Positions 1 through 10,600 of a stretch of DNA of 64,000 nucleotides are shown here, piece by piece (the first letter of the stretch is position 1; each line of letters begins with the position of its first letter). The notes beneath the pieces are model-generated. The model ran no database searches. It was given only the letters and a program-made list of their open reading frames with translations, and was not told where the DNA came from. This DNA is from Cloeon dipterum (lineage: Eukaryota; Arthropoda; Insecta; Ephemeroptera; Baetidae), in NCBI RefSeq assembly GCF_949628265.1, contig NC_088789.1:32977883-33041882 (forward strand), in the 5' to 3' direction. Made by a program: the position numbers and the translations under genes.

Positions 1-503
1 CACGTTCGGAGCCAGACGAGCGATCCAGCCGAAAACCTTCGTTTAATTTAATAAATCAGTTTGAATTGTTTTAAATGATTAAAAATTAATACTTGGATCA
101 ATGCCGAATTTTCAGGGCTAAAACTGAAGAAGCCATCCAAATCCACTTTTCTGGTGCGAGGACTCAGCAGCTGAGGCAGTGCTTTCAAAAGCTTTTGAAA
201 CTTTTCTGGGCTGCCGTCGATGGAACCCGAGCAGCCGAACTGCAGCACCCTTTGCAAGATCTTTTCTCGCACTTGAATGGCTGTAAATAAAAAATAAAAT
301 GCATAATTTTTCTAAAATACTGTCACCAAGTACTTACGCAGTATTTCAAGTTGGTTTTGTTCAGAGAACAGGTGGATCTTTTCGGCAACGCAGCGGACAG
401 CGAGTTCCTCCAGGCTGTGCTTCATTTTCAGGGCTCCCAGCCTCACCTTCGTGAGCTCAACATATCGAGTTTCGTCGTCCTTCTCCATCACGAGCTCCGC
501 CAT
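1..503 (-). CDS. Leucine-rich protein gene, copy 1 (3' part cut by window edge)
   Basis: Three minus-strand exons are visible: 338-503, 93-280 and 1-36, the last running off the window. The ATG at 503-501 lies directly after a pyrimidine-rich acceptor (TTTGCTTTTTAG), so an untranslated leader exon probably lies upstream. Phases fit (1, then 0). The product starts MAELVMEKDDE, has a helical N-terminal part containing FSEQNQLEILR, a middle part with LPQLLSPRTRKVDLDGFFSF, and then VFGWIARLAPNV, where the leucine-rich part begins. The paralogue at 3384-4233 shows the same exon layout and is complete, which supports this model. The family resembles arthropod F-box/LRR-type adaptors, but no F-box is clear, so no function is assigned. 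It is divergently transcribed from the small membrane-protein gene at 1211. Confidence 0.75.
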
Positions 504-1210
504 CTAAAAAGCAAATCATGCAAACTATATGTATTATCCTCCGAGTGCTTATGGGGTCTTTAATCAAAAATAAAAACAAATTTGGCCAGAATTCGGCGGC
601 CTCATGTCAATTTACGTAAACAATATAAAAAACGTCACTATGTATTTTTATGGAGCCGAAACTATTGCATTCTCTCGATTCATCCGCCATTATGGGCAAT
701 AAAAAAATATATTCACGCTTACCTGACTTAAAAACACGGCTTACTGAAGAGGACAGGCGCCAGGCAAAAATATTTTTATTATTAGTCCCACTAGAGAATT
801 TTTTTAATCTGGCCTTGGGCCTTGCTCTTGCAGCAGGATTTTTAATGATGGCTGCGGCGCTGCGGCTACGCCCTGGCTACGCCCTGGCTACGCCCAATGT
901 CAATGTGGAAAGCGCGGTAAAATTCCGAAAATTCCACCAACATAATTGTGCGTGGGGTGTGGACTGGGCGACAGGGCGTTTAACAGCGCCAAAAATTAGA
1001 TGCGGCGTGCGGCGGCGAATGTGAACACGGAGCGGAAGAATAGAGAACGATCGAAAAATCGCAATCTTTTGGGCAATCCCGCTTCATCCGCGTCGAGCAT
1101 TATCCATCTCCATCTAAATTTACATTTTGGGCTTCTAGAGAAGAAGAAGAGTCGGATAAATTAGATTTTTATTCGCGTTGATTGGCAGAAAAGCGGGAAA
1201 AGCGTGCACG
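504..1210. promoter_or_regulatory. Shared promoter region between divergent genes, copy 1
   Basis: This 707-bp interval separates the start codons of the leucine-rich gene (minus) and the membrane-protein gene (plus); the second unit has exactly the same start-to-start distance. The last 80 bp before 1211 are nearly identical in both units (GGCTTCTAGAGAAGAAGAA, then a GATAAATTAGATTTT stretch and AAGCGGGAAAAGCGTGCA), as expected of a conserved 5' UTR or core promoter. A short tandem repeat of TGGCTACGCCC lies at about 860-893. No TATA box can be assigned. Confidence 0.5.
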
Positions 1211-1910
1211 ATGAGCTTGCTAATTCAAATGGCTCTGCCAGCGCTCGTCCTGGTCCTGTTTGCGGCCCCTGGAATTGGCCATGAGGTGAGTCTGCTGCCG
1301 AATTATCTTATATCTAACCTCATTCTAAAATGTAAGAGGCTTAGATTAAGAGCGGATTTTTAAATCTTTATTTTCAGCTGCAGCTAGGGGATCAGCTGGC
1401 GTTGCCGGGTGGCGGCGCAGACTTGAAGCTGTCCAACAGCGGCGGCACAGATGAAAACCTGAATGAGGTGCAGGAGCAGAAGGTTGGTAATTAGCAACAA
1501 TTTCAAATATTCTTATTTACAGTTCTTAGATAAACTTTACGGCTTCCAATTTACAAATTAATCTGAATTTTCTCTATTACACAATTTGAGCAAAAATATT
1601 AATTTTTTTCCTTTTTAGAATCCTGAAACGACAGCAACTGAGAGTCTCAACTTTGGAAATGAAGCAACTTTTGAGACCGAGGCATCAAAACCTGAAGTCA
1701 AAAGTACCTCAGACGTGGTGAAGAAAAACCAGAAACAATATGCACTGGAATTAAGCATTTTCATTGTCTTTACATGTGAGCAGCCTTTTATACTGTTGAT
1801 TTTCGCGTCTCATAATATAATTTTTCGCAGGGGCATTCTCAATCTGCATAGTTCTGCTGTTTTTGCTGTTGTCTGACTCTGAACCTGCCCAAACCAAGGA
1901 AGCAGTCTAA
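1211..1910 (+). CDS. Small type I membrane protein with signal peptide, copy 1
   Basis: Four exons, 1211-1285, 1378-1482, 1619-1775 and 1831-1910, give a 138-residue protein. The start is chosen because MSLLIQMALPALVLVLFAA is a clear signal peptide and is identical in the paralogue at 4941. A short acidic ectodomain rich in Asn, Glu and Thr follows, then one hydrophobic span (FSICIVLLFLLLS) and a short tail ending KEAV. The exon 2 donor is GTTGGT, weaker than usual; the alternative GTAATT seven bases on would shift frame into a stop. The paralogue has a standard GTAAAA there. I do not recognise the family. The likely location is the secretory pathway or cell surface. The ectodomain differs strongly between copies while the signal peptide does not. 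Confidence 0.75.
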
Positions 1911-3383
1911 TCGAGGAATCTGCTCCCTGACGGCGCGTGTGCTGGCACTTTGACCTTTGTATTGACTATATTACATCGCATCGTTGTTAGATCAAGAAGC
2001 TTGACCAGATTTATTATTAGAATTAATTGAAAATTAATAACTATCTCTTAGTACAATTAAAAATTGTAATATTTATTATTATGAGAACATCTGACCATGC
2101 ATAAAATTAATGTATCCATGAATTAGGTGAAGGTAAATAATGCTATTTGGAGGCAGAACCTACTGGCGAAAGACATTAAAACTACGTTTTCGTTGTAAAA
2201 CATTTTGAGCTGAATGTCAAAATAATTAGTATATCTTACTTAATTATCTGACGCCTAGAATTCACGGACAGGCAATGCACTGGACAAAGCTACGGTGCAG
2301 ATTACTCCTTTCACCAGCGTAAAAATATAAAAAAAGCCCCCATTATATTTATTTTCAATTTTTAACATTTAATGCGCCTCAAAAAAATTAATCCTGATCT
2401 CTTTTTGGCTCTTGTTGCTAATATCATACTGGAAACAAAAAAAAACGATTCTACGTAGCGCTCTAACCAAAAATATAAATTTATTTTTTTAATTAGTTTA
2501 TCTGATTACCTGCAAATGAAGTTTTTCAAGCCAAACAGTCCTCAGGATGGCTTAATTTGCACTCACGTATTTTTGAGATAATGAGAACTTTTATTGGGCC
2601 GATTGTTTGGTGTCAAATTGCAGCGAACGAGCTTCTCTGAATGGCTAGAAAATATTATTTAAATAAAATCATTCAAAACCAATTTAATTGCAAAATAAAG
2701 CTGCTTAAAATCTGCTCATTGAATCCTTGACGTTGATTGGTTAACGTGACCTTTTAAGACTAACATCTGCGGTTGCCTAGCAACAGCAAACATTCATCAT
2801 AAATTGCGCGGAAATTTTTTCGTTCGCATACGTCGACCAATCAGCGTCGAGGATTCATCCTGCAAAGAATTATTCCCTTTTTTCACCAATTTGCGTTTTA
2901 AAAATACTTAATTTATGCGTTTCCTTGTGGATAGACGACTGATAGCTGTAACTAATTGATATTATACAAATTCTTGTTTGCCATTCAGAAAGTTCGTGTA
3001 GTTTGGCAAAATAAATTGCGTATTCATTCGTGATCTGATTTAATTTTACATACTTATTGGACCTTTAGTGATTTATTTTAATTAGCAAGTTAAGAAATTC
3101 AAGCCGTCTGATCGCCAATAAGTTTAAATATACTAACAGTGAAGCTTATTCCTACCTCTCGGTCCTGAGAGGAATTTTTTCCCCTCTGGGAGGAATAGGT
3201 AAAAGTCACTTCACTGAGAGGAAAGCAATGCGACATCTTACTCAAAGGCGCATTAATTAAAATCACAGTGAATAGAAGAAATTAATGATATCTATTAATA
3301 AAGTAACACGAGAGGCCGAGGCCGTCTCTTGACAATATTATTTCTACAATAATAAAACTGGAGCTGTTGAGGTTGAAGAACAA
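1911..3383. other. Intergenic, AT-rich, between convergent genes
   Basis: No coding region is supported here. The stretch holds the inverted-repeat regulatory-like element at 2721-2856 and a GC-rich imperfect hairpin at about 3148-3202 built from CCTCTC/GAGAGG and ATTCCT/AGGAAT pairs. The rest is AT-rich sequence without recognisable features. Confidence 0.5.
2721..2856. promoter_or_regulatory. Inverted CCAAT arms around an RFX X-box-like site, copy 1
   Basis: Arms at 2721-2740 (GAATCCTTGACGTTGATTGG) and 2837-2856 (CCAATCAGCGTCGAGGATTC) are imperfect inverted repeats, each carrying a CCAAT box. Between them, 2772-2784 reads GTTGCCTAGCAAC, which fits the RFX-factor X-box half sites GTTGCC and AGCAAC with a one-base spacer. 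The same arrangement is kept at 6652-6802 while flanking sequence has diverged. It could be a promoter of an unseen transcript or the ends of a short inverted-repeat transposon. Confidence 0.45.
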
Positions 3384-4233
3384 TCAGCGAGTAGCAACGA
3401 TGCAATCAAGATGGGGAGCCACGGTGGCGAGCAATGTGCGGTGGTGCGATCTCCAACGGATTTTCTCGAGCACCCTGAGATTCTGCAAATTTTTCTCGTG
3501 CTCGCTGCCATCTCCCAAATCACGCACCAGACACCAAATGGCGCCGACACTGACCTCTTGCAGACTGGGCAAATCGCCGCACAGCTTGCTCAGGTCGGAG
3601 AAGCGAAACCTGCAGAGTTTGAGCTGCATTTTTCTCAGATTTTTCATTTGGCTGAGTGGCTGAAGCAGAGAATCCACGGGATGGACCCTGATTCCAAATC
3701 TGCGCAAGAACAATTCCTCCACGTTCGGAGCGAGACGAGCGATCCAGCCGAAAACCTGTATATTTAATAAGTTAGTTGGGATTATCTGAAATGAAATATG
3801 TAATGATTAATAATACTTGGATCACAGCAGCAGCTTTCTCAGAATTTTGAGGGTGAAAACTGAAGAAGCCATCCAAATTCACTTTTCTGGTGTGAGGACT
3901 CAGCAGCTGGGGCAGCGCTTTGAAAAGCTTTGGGAACATTTCTGGGTCGACGTTGTTACCCCACCAGCAAAACCACAGCACTCTTTGCAAGACATCATCA
4001 CGCAATTGGTTGGCTGTAAATAAAATAAAATGCACGCATTATTTTGTACAAAAAAATGTTCCAAATATGTAAGACTCACGTAAAATAGCAAATTGGTTTT
4101 GCTCAGAGAAAAGGTCAAAATTGCTGACAACGTAGCCGAGAGCGAGTTTCTCCAGATCCTCCAGTCTCCACCTCCTCCTCATGTCATTCAGCATCTTCTT
4201 AAAGGGAGTAAGGGAGCCAACTTCATTTTCCAT
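3384..4233 (-). CDS. Leucine-rich protein gene, copy 2 (complete)
   Basis: Exons 4080-4233, 3817-4013 and 3384-3755 join in phase to encode 240 residues. The ATG at 4233 is preferred over the upstream in-frame ATG at 4266 because it directly follows an acceptor (TTTTCAG), as in copy 1. The N-terminal third is helical and contains FDLFSEQNQFAILR; the middle has ALPQLLSPHTRKVNLDGFFSF; the last 125 residues hold irregular leucine-rich repeats (LRRFGIRVHP, LSQMKNLRKMQL, LCGDLPSLQEVSV) and end in CIVATR. The shortness and irregular repeats suggest a solenoid adaptor rather than an enzyme. The function is unknown. It is divergent from the gene at 4941 and convergent with that at 1211. Confidence 0.75.
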
Positions 4234-4940
4234 CTGAAAAGCAAAATGCAAATCTAATTCAACCAATAACTTTTAATAAGTGGCCGTAAATCAGGGAAAG
4301 AAAACAAATGTCACAAGAATTGGGCGGCCTTAGGCCGATTTACATGGACAAAAACGATAGCATTCGGCATCGACATAACGCATTATTCGCATACACAGAA
4401 CAGAGCCGAAAGCCGAAATTCTTGCATTCTCTCGATTCATCCGCCGTTGTGAACAATAAAAATGAATTCAGGTCTTTACCTTATTTCCAAAGCGCGTATT
4501 ACTGAAGAGGTCCCAAAAATAGGTTATTTCTTGACACGAGATTTTTTTTCTTTATGTCTGACTAAATGGCTGCCGGCTGAAATAATGACTTTCAAAGATG
4601 GATGTGCAGCGACGGCGAGCTGGGAACGGAAAATTTGCGGGAAAGGTGAAAAAGAGGGAGAACCGGGAAGAACATACCGCAATTGGTCGTGCAATAGCGC
4701 CATCAATTGGATGCGGCGGCTAACGTAAACAAGGGAGTAGGGAAGGGAGTGGGGAGTGAGTAATGGCGAGCAAAGAATAACCAGAGAATCGCAGTTATTT
4801 CGGATATCCCGCTTCATCCGCGTCAAGCAGCATCCGCATTCATCTAGATCTACGTTTTGGGCTTCTAGAGAAGAAGAATATTCGGATAAATTAGATTTTC
4901 ATTCGCGTTGAATGGTAGAAAAGCGGGAAAAGCGTGCATG
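4234..4940. promoter_or_regulatory. Shared promoter region between divergent genes, copy 2
   Basis: The start-to-start interval equals that of copy 1. Conserved blocks include TTGCATTCTCTCGATTCATC (about 4422) and the roughly 80-bp leader before 4941. The middle has diverged. Confidence 0.5.
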
Positions 4941-5701
4941 ATGAGCTTGCTAATTCAAATGGCTCTGCCAGCGCTCGTCCTGGTCCTGTTTGCGGCCTCT
5001 GGACGGGGCCAGGAGGTGGGTCTGCTGCAGCATTAACCTCATCTTTTTAATGCTAAGATTGCGACTTTACAGAATTATTGTTCCTTAAAAGAGAATCTCC
5101 GTGTTAAGTGCCGAGTTTCGTATAATTTTAGATGCAGCGAGGATTCGAGCAGAGGGGGTGGTCATCAGACGGCGACTACAAACTGGTGCGCGGCCCAGAA
5201 GTTAAAAACAACATGGGAAACCTGGACTACAATGACATAGATAGCCAGACAGAAGTACCGGATAAGGTAAAAAGGTTGCAACAATTAGCAACGTTTCGAT
5301 TTTTTCTTCGTTCTCTAATGTACTGCTCCAAGAGGAACTTTTACGATTTTTTTAAATCTGAATTTTCTTAATTCAAAATTAATATTTTTCGTTTTATCAG
5401 GAACTTGACATGATCGACTCTACTGAAGAGGAAGCCACCTTTGAACCTGAAACTGAGCCAGCCAAACCTGTGGTCAAAATTGCTGCGGATGCAGGAAAGG
5501 GAAATCAGAAACAACAGGAAGTCATCACTCTTTTTTATTACTTAGTGGCGACCCTTCTTGCTGGTGAGCAGCCTTTGGTACTGCTAACTATCGTGACTAA
5601 TACAAATTTCCGCAGAGTTCCTCATACTTGCAATTATCATAGTTTTGGGTGAGAGCGCGAAGAAGTTTGGCTCAAAGTCAACCGAAATCGTGGAAGTCTA
5701 A
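4941..5701 (+). CDS. Small type I membrane protein with signal peptide, copy 2
   Basis: Exons 4941-5015, 5132-5266, 5401-5563 and 5616-5701 join in phase to encode 152 residues (153 if the adjacent in-frame ATG at 4938 is used). The signal peptide MSLLIQMALPALVLVLFAA is the same as in copy 1. The ectodomain is unlike copy 1 in sequence (basic start, then acidic, containing NYNDIDSQTE-like and TEEEATFEPETEP stretches) but keeps the same exon phases. A C-terminal hydrophobic span, FLILAIIIVLG, is followed by a basic tail ending TEIVEV. Identical signal peptide with strongly changed ectodomain suggests fast or diversifying evolution of the exposed part. The family is not recognised. Confidence 0.75.
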
Positions 5702-7602
5702 TCGATTCTCCTCTCTGACGATGTTTTCGCGTTTGCTGGCACTTTGATTTTTGAATTGAAACTTATTTCACACCATTGTTGGGCCTAAGAGCTTGACCAA
5801 TTTATTAATTTCTACTTATTATGTTACGTAAGCAGTACTACAAAGTTTGGTTATCTATAAATGTGAACATAATGCAATTCATAAAATAAATAATCCTCAA
5901 AGCAAGAAAATAAATATTCTTTTGGAAAGCATAACCTACTGATGAAAGACGCATGCAACGATAGCCATATTTAGTAGTAATATTATTTTTGACCATATGT
6001 AGACTTTGGTTCTTATAAAAAATCGTTATTAAGCGCCTTGTATTCATGGACATGCAACTTTCTGAACAAACGTGCGATGCAGGTTGCCTATTTCTTCGCG
6101 ATAGATGCGATCTACTCTCTGTTAAAATTGGAATTAAGTTCAATAAAAATCGAACTGGTAAGTGCAAACAATATTTGACCTTTTTACTGCGCTTCAACAA
6201 ATTCAATTCTGCTCTGTCTGTTCTTTGCGTTAAAATGTTTTCTGGAAACCGAAACCGGTTGTGCTCGGCGGCGCTTTACCATGAAATTCCCTTCACCATG
6301 AGATTTTATGCTTCGATGAGCACATTGGACCACAAATTATTTAACGCCTGAACTTCAAGCATAGGCAACTTTCTGGACAAAGCTGCGGTGCAGGGGGCCT
6401 ATATTGCATATATTATCACATTTACTCTGTTAAAATCAGCTTGAATTTTCATAAATGATTTCCTTGGATTCACTTAATTAGGAGAAAATCGCAATTGCAG
6501 CTATTAAAGCTGATTTTTTCGTGTCAAATTGCTGCAAGTGAGTTTTTACTTCGATTCTGAATGGCAGAAACACATTATAAATGGATATCAAACATAATTC
6601 AAAGAAATAAAATACGCAAATTGAAGATCGCTGCTTAAATTCTTTTCTCCAGGAATGCTCGACGCTGATTGGCTCACGTGACCTAGCAAGACTAACAACT
6701 ATCCCGCAGTTGCTTAGCAACAACAACTAAACATTAATTCTTTGTAAATTACGCGGGAGATTTGGTTGATCGCGTACGTCGACCAATCAGCGTCGAGGAT
6801 TCATCCTGCAAAGAATTCTTTCCTCGTTCATCAATTTATGGGATTTTAATCATAGCTAACAATATTAATGTGTTTCCGTGAGGATAAATTTATTGCCCAA
6901 CCCTTTAACTGCAAGAATAGATATCATAATAACCTTTTTTGTTGGCTATTCAGAACGTCCGCCGTCCTCCGCCACGCGAAAATAGATCTCGTTTCTTCAG
7001 GGAAATTATGTATTCTCCCCGGAGTGAAGGAAACTTACAAGTTATGTCATCATCTTGTTGATCATAAATTAGGGAATTAATCAATTTACCGTGGTGATGC
7101 GCTGTTGGGGTAGATCAAATTTGCCTCTGCTATGCTCCACTTTCGGTAAAAATTTTGCTGCGGAGAGCTGGTGAAAATCCTGTCTGCCTTCCTACCTGTA
7201 TTTCCTGAGTTTGGACGCGTAAAACTTCTTTGCCCACGTCCCTGGTGACCCTGGTAGCTGGCAGCCATCGGGAGCGTGAGGACTGCGACCTGAAAAATGT
7301 TTTCTACGCCCTTCTCTGAACAGCTGGATGAGAGGCGATCGAGCTTCAAGAATTCTGGGTGAGGACAATAATCAGAAATTGATTTTGGACCTGGACGTGC
7401 AGAACGTAAGTGTTATTTTTTTTCATTTTCCTCTATTCGAAGCTTTTTGAAACTTGGAAGAAAGATGGACTTTCTTTTTGCCAAAGAAAATTGCTAATTA
7501 AATTTCTTTAATTGGAATTCTGACTGATTTTCTAGATAATAAGTCTTATTTGCCTGAAAGGTGGTAAAATTGAATGAAATGGTGACATTTTAGGTTAAAA
7601 TA
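5702..7602. other. Intergenic region after the tandem duplication
   Basis: This stretch holds the second inverted-repeat element (6652-6802) and otherwise AT-rich sequence. An exon-like stretch ending in a good donor (DLDVQN then GTAAGT, about 7330-7410) has no partner exon I can find. No gene is supported. Confidence 0.4.
6652..6802. promoter_or_regulatory. Inverted CCAAT arms around X-box-like site and E-box, copy 2
   Basis: Arms at 6652-6672 and 6783-6802 are inverted repeats containing CTGATTGG and CCAATCAG. Inside lie CACGTG (6675-6680) and GTTGCTTAGCAAC (6709-6721), an X-box-like palindrome with one mismatch to the RFX consensus. Order and spacing match 2721-2856. Confidence 0.45.
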
Positions 7603-7608
7603 TTTATT
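7603..7608 (-). terminator. Candidate poly(A) signal of the GTPase-like gene
   Basis: AATAAA on the minus strand, about 90 bases past the stop codon at 7699, within an AT-rich 3' region. Confidence 0.5.
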
Positions 7609-7698
7609 TTGAATTGATGCGGAATAGTATATAAAATGTTACAAAGCCCAAAATGATTACATTTCTCGTAGAATTTTAATTATAATAGCCCTGAAAAT

Positions 7699-10600
7699 CT
7701 AAAGAGTCCCAACAAGCTCATAGGTTTTGCTAAGAAGTGTGTTGCAGACGTCAGCACCTTCGTTGACGTAGCTGCCCTTGCCGACGAGGTGCAGGTCAAC
7801 AACAGGAGCCAGTTGCCCCAGTTGGCGGAAAAGTAGCTCAGGGTCTTCTTTGGACTCGTGCCTGAGTCTGAACTTCCAGAGGACGTAGGGACTGAGAGGC
7901 ACGTTGCCTTCGTTTAACTTCTCAACTGCTGCATTGGCTGATACAGGGTTTCCCTGGCGGTTGGTTTCAAAGCTCAGGGTCAGGTTGAGTTCCTCGCCCG
8001 AGACAGCGTATATGCCTGCACCACAGCGATAGTAGCTTCGCTTTCCACGCACCATTTCAAGGTGGAAGTGGTCTAGCAGTTCTCTCAGGGTTTGGGCAAC
8101 CTTCTCGTCTTCGGAGGTGATGTTCAGGGTAACCCAGTTGGCTTTGACGGCGTTTCTGACGCCAACTGACCAAACAGACGCATCCAAGGTGATCTGCTCG
8201 CCCTGGAGGAGTTTTTTAATGCTCGTCTCGTACTCGGAATGGCGCCAAGTGTAAAAGGGATTTGTTGACTTCAACATCGAGAATTCGGTCTTGATGACGT
8301 CAGCGTCCTTTTTGTCTGTCTGCGTTTTTTCAGCCTTCAGCACGTCCCGAATCTGCTCGAGATTATTCTTGAGAATTGTCACCACCCTCTCCTTCGGTGC
8401 TGAGAACAGTTCCAGGATGTTTTTGTCGACCACTGCCTGCACCTTTCCTGTTCCGAACGGAAATGAAACTTGTCGGTACGCGGAGTAGACGAAGCCAAAC
8501 TCGCGCACCAGTTGCCTCAGCTTAACACGTTGCGATGTTTTTTCAAGAGAGTTGCAATCTTCCGTGCTGCACTGGACACCAGATATTTTTCCAAGAAAAT
8601 CAAACAGTTTGATTCTGAACCTCAGCTGCTCGATTTGTTCGTAGGCATCTACCAGAGTGGTCAGAACGTCTAGCAGATCGGTCACAATGATGGAAAATCC
8701 CTCGTCTTTAGCAAAGAAGTCTTGCGTCACTTTCTGTAAGAGTGAAATGAATGCTTTGGCCGTTTGCTTGAGCTCAAGTTTCTGGAAAAGGAGTTCGAAT
8801 GAATTTTTCTGCGTCAATTCCAAAGCTGTCGACTTGAAGGTTTGCAGCATTTGTTCCACGAGGGGTTTGAATGTTTTGTGCAAGTTCTGCTCATATTCAC
8901 CAAGATCTTTCAAAGTCTCCAGATTCTTTTCTATCACATCGTCTATCTGATTCAATTTGGCCTTGTCGTTTGAGTAGCGGAGATATGTATTCCCGATTTC
9001 AGCTGCAGTTCCCAGTGCAACACTATGTCTTCTTAAAGTCTGTCTTGAAGTTTCAAACTTTTTGATTCTACTTTCGTAGTCACTTTCAGACGAAGGTTGA
9101 TATGTTCCAATTTTCGACGCAAAATCAAGGTCCACTGTATCCATCACGCTTTGAAAGTCGATCGCCACATGTGGTGCATCCCTCACAATCAGCCTTTGAA
9201 TCGTCTCTCGGTTTTTGTCGCTCAAGAATTTGTCTGTTGCATCCAACTCCGCCACTGCTTTCATCGCATGAATCATATTTTCACGTTGCTCTTTTTTCTG
9301 ACGCTCCATATTTTGTAAAATAACGTTTGCTAGTTTTATTCTTTCAACATGCTGCGTGTACTGAAGTTCCTTTGGCTGGGGCACAGCTGCATGAACTATT
9401 CCTGACACAGTGGGCCCCACCAATGCAGCTGGAGGAAAGAACAGGCCCGTCAATATTGAGGCTACGTTTACAATGCTCAAACCAATATTTTTTATCATGT
9501 CTCTTTCCACTTCTTTTCGGTGTTCTGCGAGAGTTTTGGCCTGTTTTATGTGATGGAATCTCATAACATCAAATTTTTCAAGAAGACTCCTAAACTCTTC
9601 ATCCGCCTGCCGCTTCATACCTTCAAAGTTACGCTGTTGAACCTTTTCAATCATTTGTGCTGCAGCTTCAATCGTTTTCGCTAATGACTTCTTCTCAGCA
9701 TCCACCAATTCATACTTGCTCACGTCTCTCAGGGCTGTCCCGACGTCATTAAGGCGATGCAGTTGCCACTCAACTAATTCTGCGAGTCGAACAACCTGTT
9801 TTCCATCATTGTATGTCCGCAACGTGTCAAGCAAACTGCTCAGCTCCATTTCCAAAGCGTCTGTTTTGTGGTCACGGTGAATTTCTCTCCACTGACGAAC
9901 TGATTCCAATATGATGGAATAGTACAACAGTTGTGATTTAATCGCGTCGTCGTGTCCGTTGTGTGGTGCTTCTAGGTCAATTTCTGCGGCTTCCAGGAGA
10001 GATGTGTAGGAAAACTGCGTGACGAACTTGTCAGAGTTGAAATAAAATTTCAGAAGTCTTCCTGCGCCTGATTCAGGTACCAGTGGAAGGTTTTGACTGG
10101 AGAGATACTTGCGGAGTTCCAAGACCGTTCCAAATAGGTCACTATCATGAAACTTTTGTTTTCTGGAATTTGTCTCAAGTGAAGGTAAACCATCGGGGCC
10201 TTTAGAAGCATTAACAAGTGCATAGTTGCAATGAGCACTTATGCTTAAGTAAACTAAAGATAATGCCATTGTTTGAACTTGCATTTTCATGCCAAATGTA
10301 AAAATATTTTCTAAATCGAACGGATCCATTTCTTTAATCTGTTTTAACTGACAAGGCCTGCCTGATCCACCCGGGAATCCTCCTCTACCACCTGTGCCTT
10401 GTTTGCCTAATGTGGACCTCGTTTTAATCAAAGGGTTTTCAGTTTTGAGCATAATATGCTGTGTGCCTGCAAGCGCACCAAGCCCCCCTTTTCCCGCGGC
10501 TTGACCATCTGTCGGAACAATAGTCTCGATTGTGCAAATTAGCTCAGGCCCGCAATGTTTATCAACGAGATTTGTGTCGTTCCATGCATTGAATTCGATA

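Larger units (their letters stand above)
1..2880. repeat. Tandem segmental duplication, unit 1
   Basis: Position 1 aligns with 3720, and similarity continues through the leucine-rich gene, the shared promoter, the small membrane-protein gene and the inverted-repeat element at 2721-2856. The unit contains one minus-strand and one plus-strand gene in divergent order. Coding exons and the plus-gene 5' region are the best conserved parts; introns and 3' flanks have drifted. The left edge lies outside the window. Confidence 0.8.
3720..6830. repeat. Tandem segmental duplication, unit 2
   Basis: Second copy of the divergent gene pair, aligned from 3720 (equivalent to position 1) to just past the inverted-repeat element at 6652-6802. 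The full leucine-rich gene 3' end (3384-3719) lies to the left, so the duplication is head-to-tail with a period of about 3.7 kb. Confidence 0.8.

Noticed and set aside
650-1024. 124-residue plus-strand open frame
   Set aside because: Not conserved in the duplicated unit, low-complexity Ala/Arg content, and overlaps the shared promoter region.
7320-7410. Exon-like plus-strand stretch ending DLDVQN at a GTAAGT donor
   Set aside because: Only a weak likeness to the caspase HDVQNL motif; no neighbouring exon continues it.
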